From the NCBI GenBank assembly GCA_024291935.2, contig CM044312.1:1780501-1844500 (forward strand): a stretch of DNA of 64,000 nucleotides. Direction: 5' to 3'. How positions within the stretch are numbered: the stretch's first letter is position 1; each line of letters begins with the position of its first letter. Source of the stretch: Okapia johnstoni (lineage: Eukaryota > Chordata > Mammalia > Artiodactyla > Giraffidae). The notes below the pieces were generated by a model. The model saw only the letters and a program-made list of their open reading frames with translations, did not search any database and was not told where the DNA came from. Below, in pieces: positions 10,873 to 21,649 of the stretch. The position numbers and the translations under genes were made by a program.

Positions 10873-11085
10873 TATGTGTGTGCATGCATGTTCAGTCATG
10901 TCCAACTCTCTGGACTCTCTTGGACTGTACCTTTCCAGGCTCCTCTGTCCTTGGGATTTCCCAGGCAAGAATACTGGAGTGAGTTGCCATTTCCTCCTCC
11001 AAGAGACCTTCCCAACACAGGGATCGAACCTGTGTCTCTTGTGTCTCCTGCATTGGCAGGCAGATTCTTTACCACTAGCTCCAGA
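10873..11085 (-). mobile_element. Bov-tA-type SINE, minus strand
   Basis: The body complement starts at TGCATGCATGTTCAGTCATG. The CAAGAATACTGGAGTGAGTT block lies near 10966 and the B-box complement GGGATCGAACC near 11020. The tRNA head is degraded at the right end, since the expected GGGAAGCCC reads CTCCAGAAA. Confidence 0.9.
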
Positions 11086-11745
11086 AACAAATGTGACTAA
11101 TTCAGTGGTTCACTTTTAATGTAATCTATTGGTACCTATATACAGTGTAATATGTGAGAATTTGGTAATACCATGTGAGACAACCCAGATCTTGACTTGT
11201 TTGGGGTGCAGCTCCGTGGTTTCAGGAAAGCACTCACACAGAGGCAAAGGCTGAGCCCGCCGAGTTCCTCCCGCCTCTTAGCTCCCTGCAGCATGGCTGG
11301 TGGACGGATAGATCCTTTGCCTTTTCCAGAAAACATCTTTGCTGTCTGCATGGCCGGAAGCTCTCAGTTTCACAGCCTTCCCTCTAACCTCAGGGAAGGC
11401 TCTGCCGAGACAAGATGTGTACAGTGTGCATCAAGGCAGTGCTTGTTACCTGCCTCACCCCATTATTATCTCCATCTTTAAAAACAGATAAGGCAATGTG
11501 GCCTGAACCCCATTAACTGGACGCTTAGAGAAGGAAATGTGCGTAATTGTGCATCCACACTGTGCCCACAGGGCCAGTAAGGACACGGCCACGGGGAGCC
11601 CAAGTTTGCATTTTAAGGAAAACTTTCGTTGACGACATTGTTTAGAATCACATGCTCGGGTCCAGGAAAAGCTCTATTTCCACCAGAGTTGCTATGTTGA
11701 TTTTAAAGAAGGATGATGTAACTCAGCTCTGGCTTGATGGACAGG
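11086..11745. other. Unassigned DNA
   Basis: Mixed-composition sequence. Short open frames at 11136-11481 on both strands carry no domain. I recognise no repeat or gene. Confidence 0.4.
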
Positions 11746-11747
11746 AA

Positions 11748-11837
11748 GTCTGTCCATCCATCCACCTACCCTTCTACCCACTCATCCATCAGTTATTCAC
11801 CACCCCCCCATCCATCCATCTATGTAGGCAGATAGAT
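11748..11837. repeat. Degenerate (ATCC)n tract
   Basis: Imperfect CCAT/ATCC tetranucleotides are interrupted by unique bases and a short C8 run, and followed by GATA-like units (AGATAGATATA). This is a decayed simple repeat. Confidence 0.85.
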
Positions 11838-13012
11838 ATATAGTGACTGCTCGTACCTACTGCCAGTTTTTACTACTTAACTTACATCTTTTTCTCAATC
11901 ATGGTTGACTTTGGTCATATTATATCTGTACTGTTGTAAACCATCTGAAATCCGTTTTGGAGATAGTCTATGCATGAAAAAGAACCTATTAGTGCTGAGT
12001 GTTTAAGGTTGATAATGGTGTAGTGTGCTAATACGCTCCATGAAACTGTATTTGAGTTTCGGTATAAGCCAAAATTTATGTGTTAAATTCAAATGAATGA
12101 CCAATGTTGGGAATTTCAAGCCCTGATGGTAAGTGGTGGGGTGTAGGGGAAGGAATCCTGCCTTGCTTTATGTAGACAACCTACTATAAGTAAGGCCAGT
12201 CGTGTATATTCATGCGTGATGCATGATTTTAGTTAACTAAATATGACTAGTTAAAACTGAGCTGCCTGATGAACTAGTTTCTAAATTAAATCCCAGAATC
12301 CATGTTGTTAACCTTTGTGAGCCTGTTATTGTGTGAAACTTGACTCTCACTACAGCCTTACTGATCTGATTAGTAAAGAATTGACAGGTGCATCCTTTCT
12401 CTGTATCAGACAGTGTTTACTGAGCCTGTACTGTGTGGCTAACACATAGTCCGTGGTGGGGATACAGCTGCAATCACAATGTCGGCAGCCCTTGCCTCCT
12501 ACTCCTGAAGCCAAGTAGTTAAGAGAGGGCTTCATCCATCCCCTTGACTATGGAGACAGAAGTGCCCGGTGCCATAGGAGGCGCAGGCCTGGGTGGCGTT
12601 CGTGTGGGGTCTGGGCCGGGGAGGGGAGTGCTGTATTCCTGGCTGGACTCCCCTTCTTGGTGGGCATGGCTGTCCCCTGGCTTGGAAAGCCCTCCACCCA
12701 GCCCTGTCCACCCCGACCCCTCCTTCAGGACCAGCACTGTCCCGTCTCCCAGGAGCCCTGCTGCAGCATCGCGCCCGCCTGACCGGCACTGTGCGCTCGC
12801 CCTGCTTGCGTGCCTGCTAGCATTTCTCTTCAAGCAGACAGTTTTTTTTTTTCAATTGGAGTAAAGATCTAAAAACAGAGCCCTAAAATACTCCATAGAT
12901 ACTTAAGAAAAACTCTCATTATTTGAAAAAAATAAAAGGTACTAAGGTAGCACATGTTCTTGGCAGAAAATGCAAACAAATAGAAAATAAAATTCACCCA
13001 CAACTCCATTAT
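11838..13012. other. Unassigned DNA with a possible ancient repeat relic
   Basis: 11838-12350 is AT-rich and unassigned. 12400-12510 (GTTTACTGAGCCTGTACTGTG, then GGGGATACAGCTGCAATCAC) resembles the front end of the same ancient mammal-wide repeat seen elsewhere in this window, but it is too diverged to be sure. 12540-12830 is GC-rich with antiparallel shadow open frames and no domain. Confidence 0.4.
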
Positions 13013-13027
13013 CAAGAGATGAATACT

Positions 13028-13299
13028 TTCTTTTTAAAATGATTTGTTTCTTTTTAGCTGCTCTGACTCTTGGTTGCTGTGCGGGGGTTCTCTAGTCGGG
13101 GAGAGTGGGAGCTCTTCTCTATTGCGCAGCACAGACTCTAGGTCCGCGGACTCAGTTGTCACAGTGAGTGCGCTCAGTAGTTGCGGCTCGAGGGCTAAGT
13201 TGCTCTGCTACGGCATGTGGGATCTTCCCGGATCAGAGATCGAACCCGTGTCCCCTGCGTTGGCAGACGGATGCTCATCCGCTGAGCCTCCAGGATGTC
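13028..13299 (-). mobile_element. CHR-2-like tRNA-derived SINE, minus strand
   Basis: The minus strand starts with a tRNA-type head (complement of CATCCGCTGAGCCTCC at the right end, B-box complement GATCGAACCC near 13240). It continues through the GGCATGTGGGATCTTCCCGG block typical of artiodactyl CHR-type SINEs to an A-rich 3' tail (T-rich on +, 13028-13060). A 15-bp duplication with one mismatch flanks it: CAAGAGATGAATACT (13013-13027) and CAAGAGATGAACACT (13300-13314). It is a different family from the Bov-tA elements because the body is not BovB-derived. Confidence 0.9.
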
Positions 13300-13370
13300 C
13301 AAGAGATGAACACTCTATCATTTAGGTGTAATAAGAATCTGAATACCCTTCTGGGCTGCGGTTTCTCACC

Positions 13371-14734
13371 TGTTGCTGTTGTTGAGTTACTAAGTCAGGG
13401 CTGAGTCTTTGTGACCCCATGGGCTGCAGCACGCCAGGTTCCCCTGTCCTTCACCATCTCCCAGAGCTTGCTCAGATTTCCGTCCACTGACTTGGTGATG
13501 CTATCTCACCATCTCATCGTCTGTCACCTCCTTCTCCTGTAGCCTTCAGTCTTTCTCAGCATCAGGGTCTTTTCCAGTGAGTTGACTCTTCCCATCAGGT
13601 GGCTAAAGGATTGGAGCTTCAGTTTCAGTTTCAGTCCTTCCCATGAATATTCAGGGTTGATTTCCATTAGGATTTGCTGGATTGATCTCCTTGCAGTTCA
13701 AGAGACTCTCAAAAGTCTTCTCAAGCACCACAATTTGAAAGCATTAATTCTTTGGTGGTTAGCCTTCTTTATGGTCCAACTCTCATGTCTGTACATGAGT
13801 ACTAAATAAAAACACAGCTTTGACTACACAGACCTTTGTCAGTAAAATGATGTCTTTGCTTTTTAATATGCTGCCTAGGTTTGTCATAGCTTTTCTTTCA
13901 AGGAGCATCTTTTATTTGCCTGGGTGCAGTCACCATCCCCAGTGATTTTGGAGCCCAAGAAAATAAAATCCATTGCTTCCGCTTTTCTGCCTTCTCTTTG
14001 TCGTGAAGTGATGGCACCAGATGCCCTGATCCTCCTCGTTTTTTTTAATTGAAGGATAATTGCTTTACAGAATTTTGTTGTTTTCTGTCAAACCTCAACA
14101 TGAATCAGCCATAGTCACACATATAACTCCTCCCTTTTGAACCTCCCTCCCATCTCCTGCCCCATCCCACTCCTCTAGATTGATACAGAGCCCCTGTTTG
14201 AGTTTCCTGAGTTTTCTGAATGTTGAGTTTTAAGCCGGCTTTTTCACTCTCCTCTTTCACCCTCATCAAGAGGCTCTTTAGTTCCTCTTTGCTTTCTGCC
14301 ATTAGAGTGACATCATCTGCATATCTGAGGTTGTTGATATTTCTCCCAGCAATCTTGATTCCAACTTGTGATTCATCCAGCCCGGCATTTCACATGATGT
14401 ACTCAGCATAGAAGTTAAATAAGCAGGGTGACAATATACAGCCTTGACGTACTCCTTTCCCAATTTTGAACCAGTCAGTTGTTCTCTGTCTGGTTCTAAC
14501 TATTGCTTCTTGACCTGCATACAGGTTTCTCAGGAGGCAGATAAGGTGGTCTGGTATTCTCATCTCTTTAAGAATTTTTCACAGTTTGTTGTGACCCACA
14601 CAGTCAAAGGCTTTCTTGTAGTCAAAGAAGCAGAAGTAGATGTTTTTCTGGAATTCCTTGCTTTCTCTATGATTTAGTGAATGTTGACAATCTGATCTCT
14701 GGTTCCTCTGCCTTTTTTAAACCCAGCTTAAACA
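13371..14734 (-). mobile_element. BovB LINE, 5'-truncated, minus strand, interrupted by L1
   Basis: The BovB 3' end is on the left (TGTTGCTGTTGTTGAGTTAC), running through C-terminal and RT regions to about 14734. An L1 3' fragment interrupts it (14035-14206). The codons for the catalytic Tyr-Ala-Asp-Asp box survive (complement of 14310-14323), but the frame is broken many times. The 6-bp repeat TCTCAC at 13364-13369 and 14735-14740 could be a target-site duplication, though it is short. This is one of the more diverged BovB copies in the window. Confidence 0.93.
14035..14206 (-). mobile_element. Ruminant L1 3'-end fragment inserted in BovB, minus strand
   Basis: A T-rich left end (GTTTTTTTTAATTGAAGG) is followed by a stretch ending GAGCCCCTGTTTGAGTTTCC. 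This is the 3' end of the young ruminant L1 read in reverse. BovB sequence continues on both sides (GATGCCCTGATCCT at the left; TTTTCTGAATGTTGAG at the right), so this is a later, heavily 5'-truncated insertion. The duplicated target bases are not clear. Confidence 0.8.
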
Positions 14735-14740
14735 TCTCAC

Positions 14741-15758
14741 TCACTGAACTGAGGTGACAGTCTTTGATAAATGAAGGCATTAGCTTGGTGATGCCCTAAG
14801 TATGTTTGCTGCACTTTGAGGCCTTAGATGTGTCTCCCAGACCTGGGATTGTCTGCTCTCATCCGCCTCTTGCGTTTCTCAGCCACAGAGTCACCTCTTA
14901 GGTAAATGTTTCCACAGGCACTGAGATATTTGGCTTCCCTCCTTTTCGCTCTCTTCTGCTTCCATGGGACAAGGTCACAATATCGTGCCTCATTGGTTAG
15001 GGCTGTCTTACTCTGAGGCATGATTTGCTGTAGCCTGGAAACATAAATTCTGGCTCAAAGATTCCATGGAATCATATGGAATTGTGGGCCCGTGCCTTAG
15101 TTATCAATCAATTGGCAGTTGATCTTAGATGTCCCTTCCTCAGCCCTCCTGTCTGTGGGTGGAGGAAGGGTGATGGGAATTGCTGGGGTCCGTGGCCCTG
15201 GAGCAGTCGCTGGGGTTGTTCACGTGGCCTCTGCACACAATCACTGAGGATGACGAGGTCTGCAGAGGCCAAGAGACTTGTCCAGCTTCATAAATCAGCC
15301 CGTTTTGTGACTTGAGAGTGGATATAATAAAGTATTGATGGCAGAACATTTTGAAATTGAACTGGAATGAGGTTTCTGGATTACCTGTGGACTTCAATTA
15401 CCTGATCCATCTCTTTCTCACTGTGGGACAGGTATTCTGTGATTCTATATAATAAAGGTTCTTTTTGAAATGGTTTTGGCCCATAGAAAAATGGCAAAAA
15501 TGAGTAGCAGAGTAATGAATTTTGTGTTTTTTATAGATCAAAATCTAATTTTAGACTTTGGTGTCACTATAGCAACACGCTATTTCTAGCTTATTATTAT
15601 TGCATTTTTGCTCTAATTTTAAACCTATTTGGAGAAGAAATTTGATAAATTGGAACTTTTAAGCTTGCAAGTAGGAACTTGAATGAGACAGAATAGCGAT
15701 TGACAAATAGCAGCTTAAATCACCTGAGGGGTAAAATCAGTAATGTAGAAAGCAGTTC
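14741..15758. other. Unassigned DNA with a possible MIR relic
   Basis: 14741-15060 is unassigned. 15240-15310 (GAGGTCTGCAGAGGCCAAGA, then CTTGTCCAGCTTCATAAATC) resembles a reverse-oriented MIR core, weakly. 15300-15758 is AT-rich and unassigned. Confidence 0.35.
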
Positions 15759-15768
15759 GGAAGTGATT

Positions 15769-16068
15769 GTTGTTATTCAGTCGCTAAGTTGCTCAGTCAT
15801 GTCCGACTCTTTGTGACCCCATGGACTGCACCACACCAGGTTCCCCTGTCCTTCACCATCTCCCGGAGCTTGCTCAAACTCATGTCCATTGAGTCGGTGA
15901 TGCCATCCAACCATCTCATCCTCTGTCGTCCCCTCCTCCTGCCTTCAGTCTTTGCCAGCATCAGGATCTTTTCCAATGAGTCACTCTTCACATCAGGTGC
16001 CCACAGTGTTGGAGCTTCAGCTTCAGCATCAGTCCTTCCAGTGAATATTCAGAACTGATTTCCTTAAG
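15769..16068 (-). mobile_element. BovB LINE 3' fragment, minus strand
   Basis: A 300-bp BovB 3' end, from TTGTTGTTATTCAGTCGCT to TCAGAACTGATTTCCTTAA. The flanking direct repeats GGAAGTGATT (15759-15768) and GGAAGCGATT (16069-16078) differ at one base and fit a target-site duplication. It contains only the C-terminal coding tail ([17 protein letters not shown] on the minus strand). Confidence 0.93.
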
Positions 16069-16078
16069 GGAAGCGATT

Positions 16079-16724
16079 ATTCATGTTGTGAAATAACTGT
16101 TGGCTTTATTGAGGGGTGGTCTCTCCGTGCTTCCTAGACCAGGCACCTTGTATACCAGGTCACTTAGAGAATCCAGAGGAGGATGGGAGCTAAGATGTAT
16201 TGAGTGCTTGCTGTTTGCAGGCTCTGCTCCATCTCAGCTGCCTCTGCCATCTCGTGTCTGCCCAGCCTCATGCAGGCTCCCAGGTTTTGGGGTCAAGGGT
16301 ATGCCTGCCTGAGGGCCTTTGCACTTAGCCTCTCCTTTCCACATGAGAGTCTTCACCCTGTTACACGTGTAGTCTTTCACTCGTGTCCTCAGGATTTCTC
16401 TTCCTCTTTACAGAGTGCTTATCTCTCCCCTGTATCTAGATTCACTTTGTGCCCACTTCTTCCACCCTCTGTATCCACATCTCCGAGGATGGCATCACCT
16501 GGCCCACTGCACGAGCCTGAAGCTCAGGACTCCTCCCTGACTCGCCGTAGCTGAGGAGTTGCCAGGTCCTTTGCATTTCTCTCCCAAAGACCCACAAATC
16601 TGTCCGCCGCCGGCCATTGCCTTAGCCTTGGCTTTTAGCATCTCTCCTCTCCCAGCTGCTTGGCCCACTTCTGCCCTTTTGGTGGCTTTTGGAACGGTAA
16701 GGAGACTTCGTTGTTATGGCATGT
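16079..16724. other. Unassigned DNA
   Basis: Pyrimidine-rich, moderately GC-rich sequence. Two overlapping forward open frames (16100-16312, 16204-16554) have no domain or splice context that supports coding. The TATTGAGTGCTTGCTGTTTGC block at 16198-16218 is faintly like the start of a MIR/LINE2 relic. Confidence 0.4.
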
Positions 16725-17190
16725 AGCAGCTGTCTACTCATTTTCACAACTGCGTGACATTCCTTTGTGTGTTTGTCACAGTTTATTCATTCCCCAAGTG
16801 AGGACATTTGAGTTGTTTCTAGTCTTGCTATCGTGAGCTGGTCTGCTTTTAACAGTTTTGTGTATTTTATTTCGGGCACATGCACAAGGGTTTCTCTGGG
16901 ATGTATCTGCCCGGGAGGGGAATTGTGGGGTCAAAGTGTGTCCAGATGCTCAACTTCACAAAATAACAGCAAATTTCTTTGCAAAGAGGTGTGTCAGTTG
17001 GCCTCTGTGGTCTGCTAGTCCATATGCTCCCTGAGTTTTCGTGTTGTCAGAATTCTTAGTTTTTATTAATACCGTGGGCAGAGACTGGTACCTCACTGTG
17101 TTCTTCGTTTGCTCTGAGTTGATGACTAGTGAGATCAAATGTCTTCTCGAGTGTTCATTGGATTTTCTTTGTATATCTTCTGTGGTGGGT
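16725..17190 (-). mobile_element. Ancient L1 3'-UTR/ORF2-end fragment, minus strand
   Basis: The order of blocks is that of an old mammalian L1 read in reverse. It runs from 'CATTCCTTTGTGTGTTTGTC' (16758) through 'TTATTCATTCCCCAAGTGAGG', 'GGGAGGGGAATTGTGGGGTC' and 'GTTGATGACTAGTGAGATCA' to 'TTTGTATATCTTCTGTGG' near 17185. It is strongly diverged and has no open frame. Confidence 0.65.
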
Positions 17191-17754
17191 AATGGCTTTG
17201 CTTCTTCCTTTCCAGTTCTGGTGGCTGTGATGTGCTGTAAGTCTTGGTTGCACGGGCTCTGACCGCCCATGAGAGCTGAATTAGGGCAGCAGTGGAGGCC
17301 GACCGAGCGTTTCCCTGGCTTTCAAGGGTGCTGCTCCGAGGGTTTTCCCAGGAAGGACTGTGGTCACGGCAGGCGAAAGGCCTCCTGTCACCGTGTCATC
17401 CCCTAAGTCAGGAGAATTTGGAATTCCCGAGGGAATGAGACTGAGCGACTGTGAGGGAGCGTCTCGGGGACGTGCCCAGTGCCCTCGTCCTGAGAGCAGC
17501 TCCCGGGGGTCGTGCAGGCCCTGCTCACCTTGTGGTCCCTTCCCTGGAGGGTCTCCTCTGCTTCTTCACACGACCGCTGGGAGGAGGCTTTCCCAGAGAG
17601 CGGGCTGGGCGACGGGAGCTGCACTCCTCCGTGCCTTCTCGGGACCTCAGGCGTCCCGGGGCAGGATGTCAGCCACTACCTTGGGCTCGCGGTTCCCGTG
17701 TGAGCCGTTCTACACGTGAGCCTGGCAACTTTAGGAGTAGCATCCTGTTGACGC
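17191..17754. other. Unassigned GC-rich DNA
   Basis: GC-rich with moderate CpG content, giving overlapping open frames on both strands (17360-17840). No domain is recognised and the frames overlap in every phase, as expected from composition alone. Confidence 0.45.
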
Positions 17755-17833
17755 GCACGCACTCAGACACTCTTACACATACACACACGCTCGTGCACCC
17801 CACACACCTTGCTCGCTCACACGCACACACACC
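17755..17833. repeat. Degenerate (CA)n tract
   Basis: CA/CACG-rich sequence with interruptions, for example ACACATACACACACGCTCG and ACACGCACACACACC. This is a decayed dinucleotide repeat. Confidence 0.85.
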
Positions 17834-17884
17834 AGGGTGATGCTCTGGCCGCGGGCTCAGTGATTTCGCACGCACTTCGGGGAG

Positions 17885-17975
17885 CAGTCCCTCCTCCCTC
17901 GCTCCCTCCTCCTTTCTCCTCGTTTTCGCCGTCTTTCCTCCCGTCTCTACTGCCCCTTCTCTTTTTCTCTCTGAG
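17885..17975. repeat. Pyrimidine-rich tract
   Basis: A C/T-rich stretch (CCCTCCTCCCTCGCTCCCTC onward to TCTCTTTTTCTCTC) with few purines, just upstream of an AT-rich block. It could adopt non-B structure, but I see nothing else in it. Confidence 0.7.
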
Positions 17976-18325
17976 TGGACCCGCCTTTGTGTCTCTACTT
18001 GCCCAGGACAGTCTCATTTAAAACAGTGGCAGAGACACCTGCACGTTATTACTTAATCCCGGGCAATGTTGCTACATCTTTTGCTCCAAGGAAAAATGTT
18101 AACTGATGGTATACTGCTAATGGTGCAGGCCTGCCTCTCTTAAAAATAATTATAGATCAATAAATTATGGGGTGAATTATAAAGTAATTATAAACTAATT
18201 GACTACAGTGTTCCTTTAAATATTGATGATAATTGATTTAATTTATAAGACCGTTTCTTTCCCTCTTTTCATAACTGTTGGGTAAAGACTGGTACCAGCC
18301 CTGAAGACAAGTCCGCCTCCTCTCC
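17976..18325. other. AT-rich spacer before the minisatellite
   Basis: An AT-rich stretch (18050-18245) with TTAATTATAAA-like words forms a sharp composition boundary with the G-rich minisatellite that follows. No repeat family is recognised. Confidence 0.5.
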
Positions 18326-21300
18326 GGGTGGGTGTTGTGAGGTGTCCCTGTTTTCTGGGTGTCCTGAGGTGCCCGTTTGTGGGGGTCATGAGGTGAGCCC
18401 TGTCTGTGGGTGTCCTGAGGTGCCCGTTTGTGGGTGTCCTGACATGCCCTTGTTTGTGGGTGTCGTGAGGTGCGCCCTGTTTGTGGGTGTCGTGAGGTGC
18501 GCCCTGTTTGTGGGTGTCCTGAGGTGCACCCTGTTTGTGGGTGTCCTGAGGTGCCCCTGTTTTCTAGGTGTCCTGAGGTGCGCCCTGTTTTCTGGGTGTC
18601 CTGACGTGTCCCTGTTTGTGGGTGTCGTGAGGTGAGCCCTGTTTGTGGGTGTCGTGAGGTGCATCCTGTTTGTGGGTGTTGTGAGGTGCGCCCTGTTTTG
18701 TGGGTGTCGTGAGGTGCCCCTGTTTGTGGGTGTCGTGAGGTGCCCCTGTTTGTGGGTGTCGTGAGGTGCATCCTGTTTGTGGGTGTTGTGAGGTGCGCCC
18801 TGTTTTCTGGGTGTCCTGACGTGCCCCTGTTTGTGGGTGTCGTGAGGTGAGCCCTGTTTGTGGGTGTCGTGAGGTGCATCCTGTTTGTGGGTGTTGTGAG
18901 GTGCGCCCTGTTTTCTGGGTGTCCTGACGTGCCCCTGTTTGTGGGTGTCGTGAGGTGAGCCCTGTCTGTGGGTGTCATGAGGTGTCCCTGTTTGTGGGTG
19001 TCCTGAGGTGTCCCTGTTTGTGGGTGTCCTGAGGTGCCCCTGTTTGTGGGTGTCCTGAGGTGCCCCTGTTTTCTAGGTGTCCTGAGGTGCGCCCTGTTTT
19101 CTGGGTGTCCTGACGTGTCCCTGTTTGTGGGTGTCGTGAGGTGAGCCCTGTTTGTGGGTGTCGTGAGGTGCATCCTGTTTGTGGGTGTTGTGAGGTGCGC
19201 CCTGTTTTCTGGGTGTCGTGAGGTGCCCCTGTTTGTGGGTGTCGTGAGGTGCCCCTGTTTGTGGGTGTCGTGAGGTGCCCCTGTTTGTGGGTGTCGTGAG
19301 GTGCATCCTGTTTGTGGGTGTCGTGAGGTGCGCCCTGTTTGTGGGTGTCGTGAGGTGCGCCCTGTTTGTGGGTGTCCTGAGGTGCACCCTGTTTGTGGGT
19401 GTCCTGAGGTGCCCCTGTTTTCTAGGTGTCCTGAGGTGCGCCCTGTTTTCTGGGTGTCCTGACGTGTCCCTGTTTGTGGGTGTCGTGAGGTGAGCCCTGT
19501 TTGTGGGTGTCGTGAGGTGCATCCTGTTTGTGGGTGTTGTGAGGTGCGCCCTGTTTTCTGGGTGTCGTGAGGTGCCCCTGTTTGTGGGTGTCGTGAGGTG
19601 TGCCCCTGTTTGTGGGTGTCGTGAGGTGCATCCTGTTTGTGGGTGTTGTGAGGTGCGCCCTGTTTTCTGGGTGTCCTGACGTGCCCCTGTTTGTGGGTGT
19701 CGTGAGGTGAGCCCTGTTTGTGGGTGTCGTGAGGTGCATCCTGTTTGTGGGTGTTGTGAGGTGCGCCCTGTTTTCTGGGTGTCCTGACGTGCCCCTGTTT
19801 GTGGGTGTCGTGAGGTGAGCCCTGTCTGTGGGTGTCATGAGGTGTCCCTGTTTGTGGGTGTCCTGAGGTGTCCCTGTTTGTGGGTGTCCTGAGGTGCCCC
19901 TGTTTGTGGGTGTCCTGAGGTGAGCCCTGTCTGTGGGTGTCATGAGGTGTCCCTGTTTGTGGGTGTCCTGAGGTGTCCCTGTTTGTGGGTGTCATGAGGT
20001 GAGCCCTGTTTGTGGGTGTCCTGAGGTATGCCCTGTTTTCTAGGTGTACTGAGGTGCGCCCTGTTTTCTGGGTGTCCTGACGTGTCCCTGTTTGTGGGTG
20101 TCGTGAGGTGAGCCCTGTCTGTGGGTGTCGTGAGGTGTCCCTGTTTGTGGGTGTCCTGAGGTGCCCCTGTTTGTGGGTGTCGTGAGGTGAGCCCTGTTTG
20201 TGGGTGTCGTGAGGTGCCCCTGTTTGTGGGTGTCCTGAGGTGCCCCTGTTTGTGGGTGTCGTGAGGTGCCCCTGTTTGTGGGTGTCGTGAGGTGTCCCTG
20301 TTTGTGGGTGTCCTGAGGTATGCCCTGTTTTCTAGGTGTACTGAGGTGCGCCCTGTTTTCTGGGTGTCCTGACGTGTCCCTGTTTGTGGGTGTCGTGAGG
20401 GGCGCCCTGTTTGTGGGTGTCCTGAGGTGCACCCTGTTTGTGGGTGTCCTGAGGTGCCCCTGTTTTCTAGGTGTCCTGAGGTGCGCCCTGTTTTCTGGGT
20501 GTCCTGACGTGTCCCTGTTTGTGGGTGTCGTGAGGTGAGCCCTGTTTGTGGGTGTCGTGAGGTGCATCCTGTTTGTGGGTGTCGTGAGGTGAGCCCTGTC
20601 TGTGGGTGTCATGAGGTGTCCCTGTTTGTGGGTGTCCTGAGGTGTCCCTGCTTGTGGGTGTCCTGAGGTGCCCCTGTTTGTGGGTGTCCTGAGGTGAGCC
20701 CTGTCTGTGGGTGTCATGAGGTGTCCCTGTTTGTGGGTGTCCTGAGGTGTCCCTGTTTGTGGGTGTCCTGAGGTGCCCCTGTTTGTGGGTGTCGTGAGGT
20801 GAGCCCTGTCTGTGGGTGTCGTGAGGTGTCCCTGTTTGTGGGTGTCCTGAGGTGCCCCTGTTTGTGGGTGTCGTGAGGTGAGCCCTGTTTGTGGGTGTCC
20901 TGAGGTGCCCCTGTTTGTGGGTGTCCTGAGGTGCCCCTGTTTGTGGGTGTCGTGAGGTGCCCCTGTTTGTGGGTGTCATGAGGTGTCCCTGTTTGTGGGT
21001 GTCCTGAGGTATGCCCTGTTTTCTAGGTGTACTGAGGTGCGCCCTGTTTTCTGGGTGTCCTGACGTGTCCTTGTTTGTGGGTGTCGTGAGGGGCGCCCTG
21101 TTTTGTGGGTGTCGTGAGGTGCCCCTGTTTGTGGGTGTCCTGAGGTGCCCCTGTTTGTGGGTGTCCTGAGGTGTCCCTGTTTGTGGGTGTCGTGAGGTGT
21201 CCCTGTTTGTGGGTGTCCTGAGGTGCCCCTGTTTGTGGGTGTCATGAGGTGTCCCTGTTTGTGGGTGTCGTGAGGTGCCCCTGTTTGTGGGTGTCGTGAG

Positions 21301-21612
21301 GGGCGCCCTGTTTTGTGGGTGTCGTGAGGTGCCCCTGTTTGTGGGTGTCGTGAGGTGCCCCTGTTTGTGGGTGTCCTGAGGTGTCCCTGTTTGTGGGTGT
21401 CGTGAGGTGCCCCTGTTTGTGGGTGTCGTGAGGTGCCCCTGTTTTGTGGGTGTCCTGAGGTTCCCCTGTTTGTGGGTGTCCTGAGGTGTCCCTGTTTGTG
21501 GGTGTCGTGAGGGGCGCCCTGTTTTGTGGGTGTTGTGAGGTGAGCCCTGTCTGTGGGTGTCCTGAGATGCCCCTGTTTTCTAGGTGTCCCGAGGTGCGCC
21601 CTGTTTGCGGGG
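18326..21612. repeat. 3.3-kb G-rich minisatellite, 26/27-bp units, roughly 124 copies
   Basis: Tandem units share the core GTGGGTGTCSTGAGGTG followed by a variable CCCCTG, CGCCCTG, AGCCCTG, CATCCTG or TCCCTG segment and TTT. Units are 26 or 27 bp depending on that segment. A second subtype replaces the TTTGTGGG join with TTTTCTGGG or TTTTCTAGG and often carries TGACGTG. Both strands are nearly stop-free across the unit, so long open frames occur (585 codons on the minus strand at 18238-19995; others at 20040-20717 and 20976-21749). They read as Thr-Pro-Thr-Asn-Arg/His-Lys-Gln-Gly runs that change phase whenever a 26-bp unit occurs. I treat these as repeat artefacts, not genes. Higher-order duplication is visible (18452-19060 against 19310-19920, offset about 858 bp). 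Confidence 0.97.
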
Positions 21613-21649
21613 CAGTGTTCCTGCTCTGGGAGGGGCGGCTGGAGGGTCT

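Noticed and set aside
18326..21612. Possible CRISPR array (regular repeats)
   Set aside because: The units are contiguous with no unique spacers of constant length, and the surrounding DNA is mammalian. It is a minisatellite.
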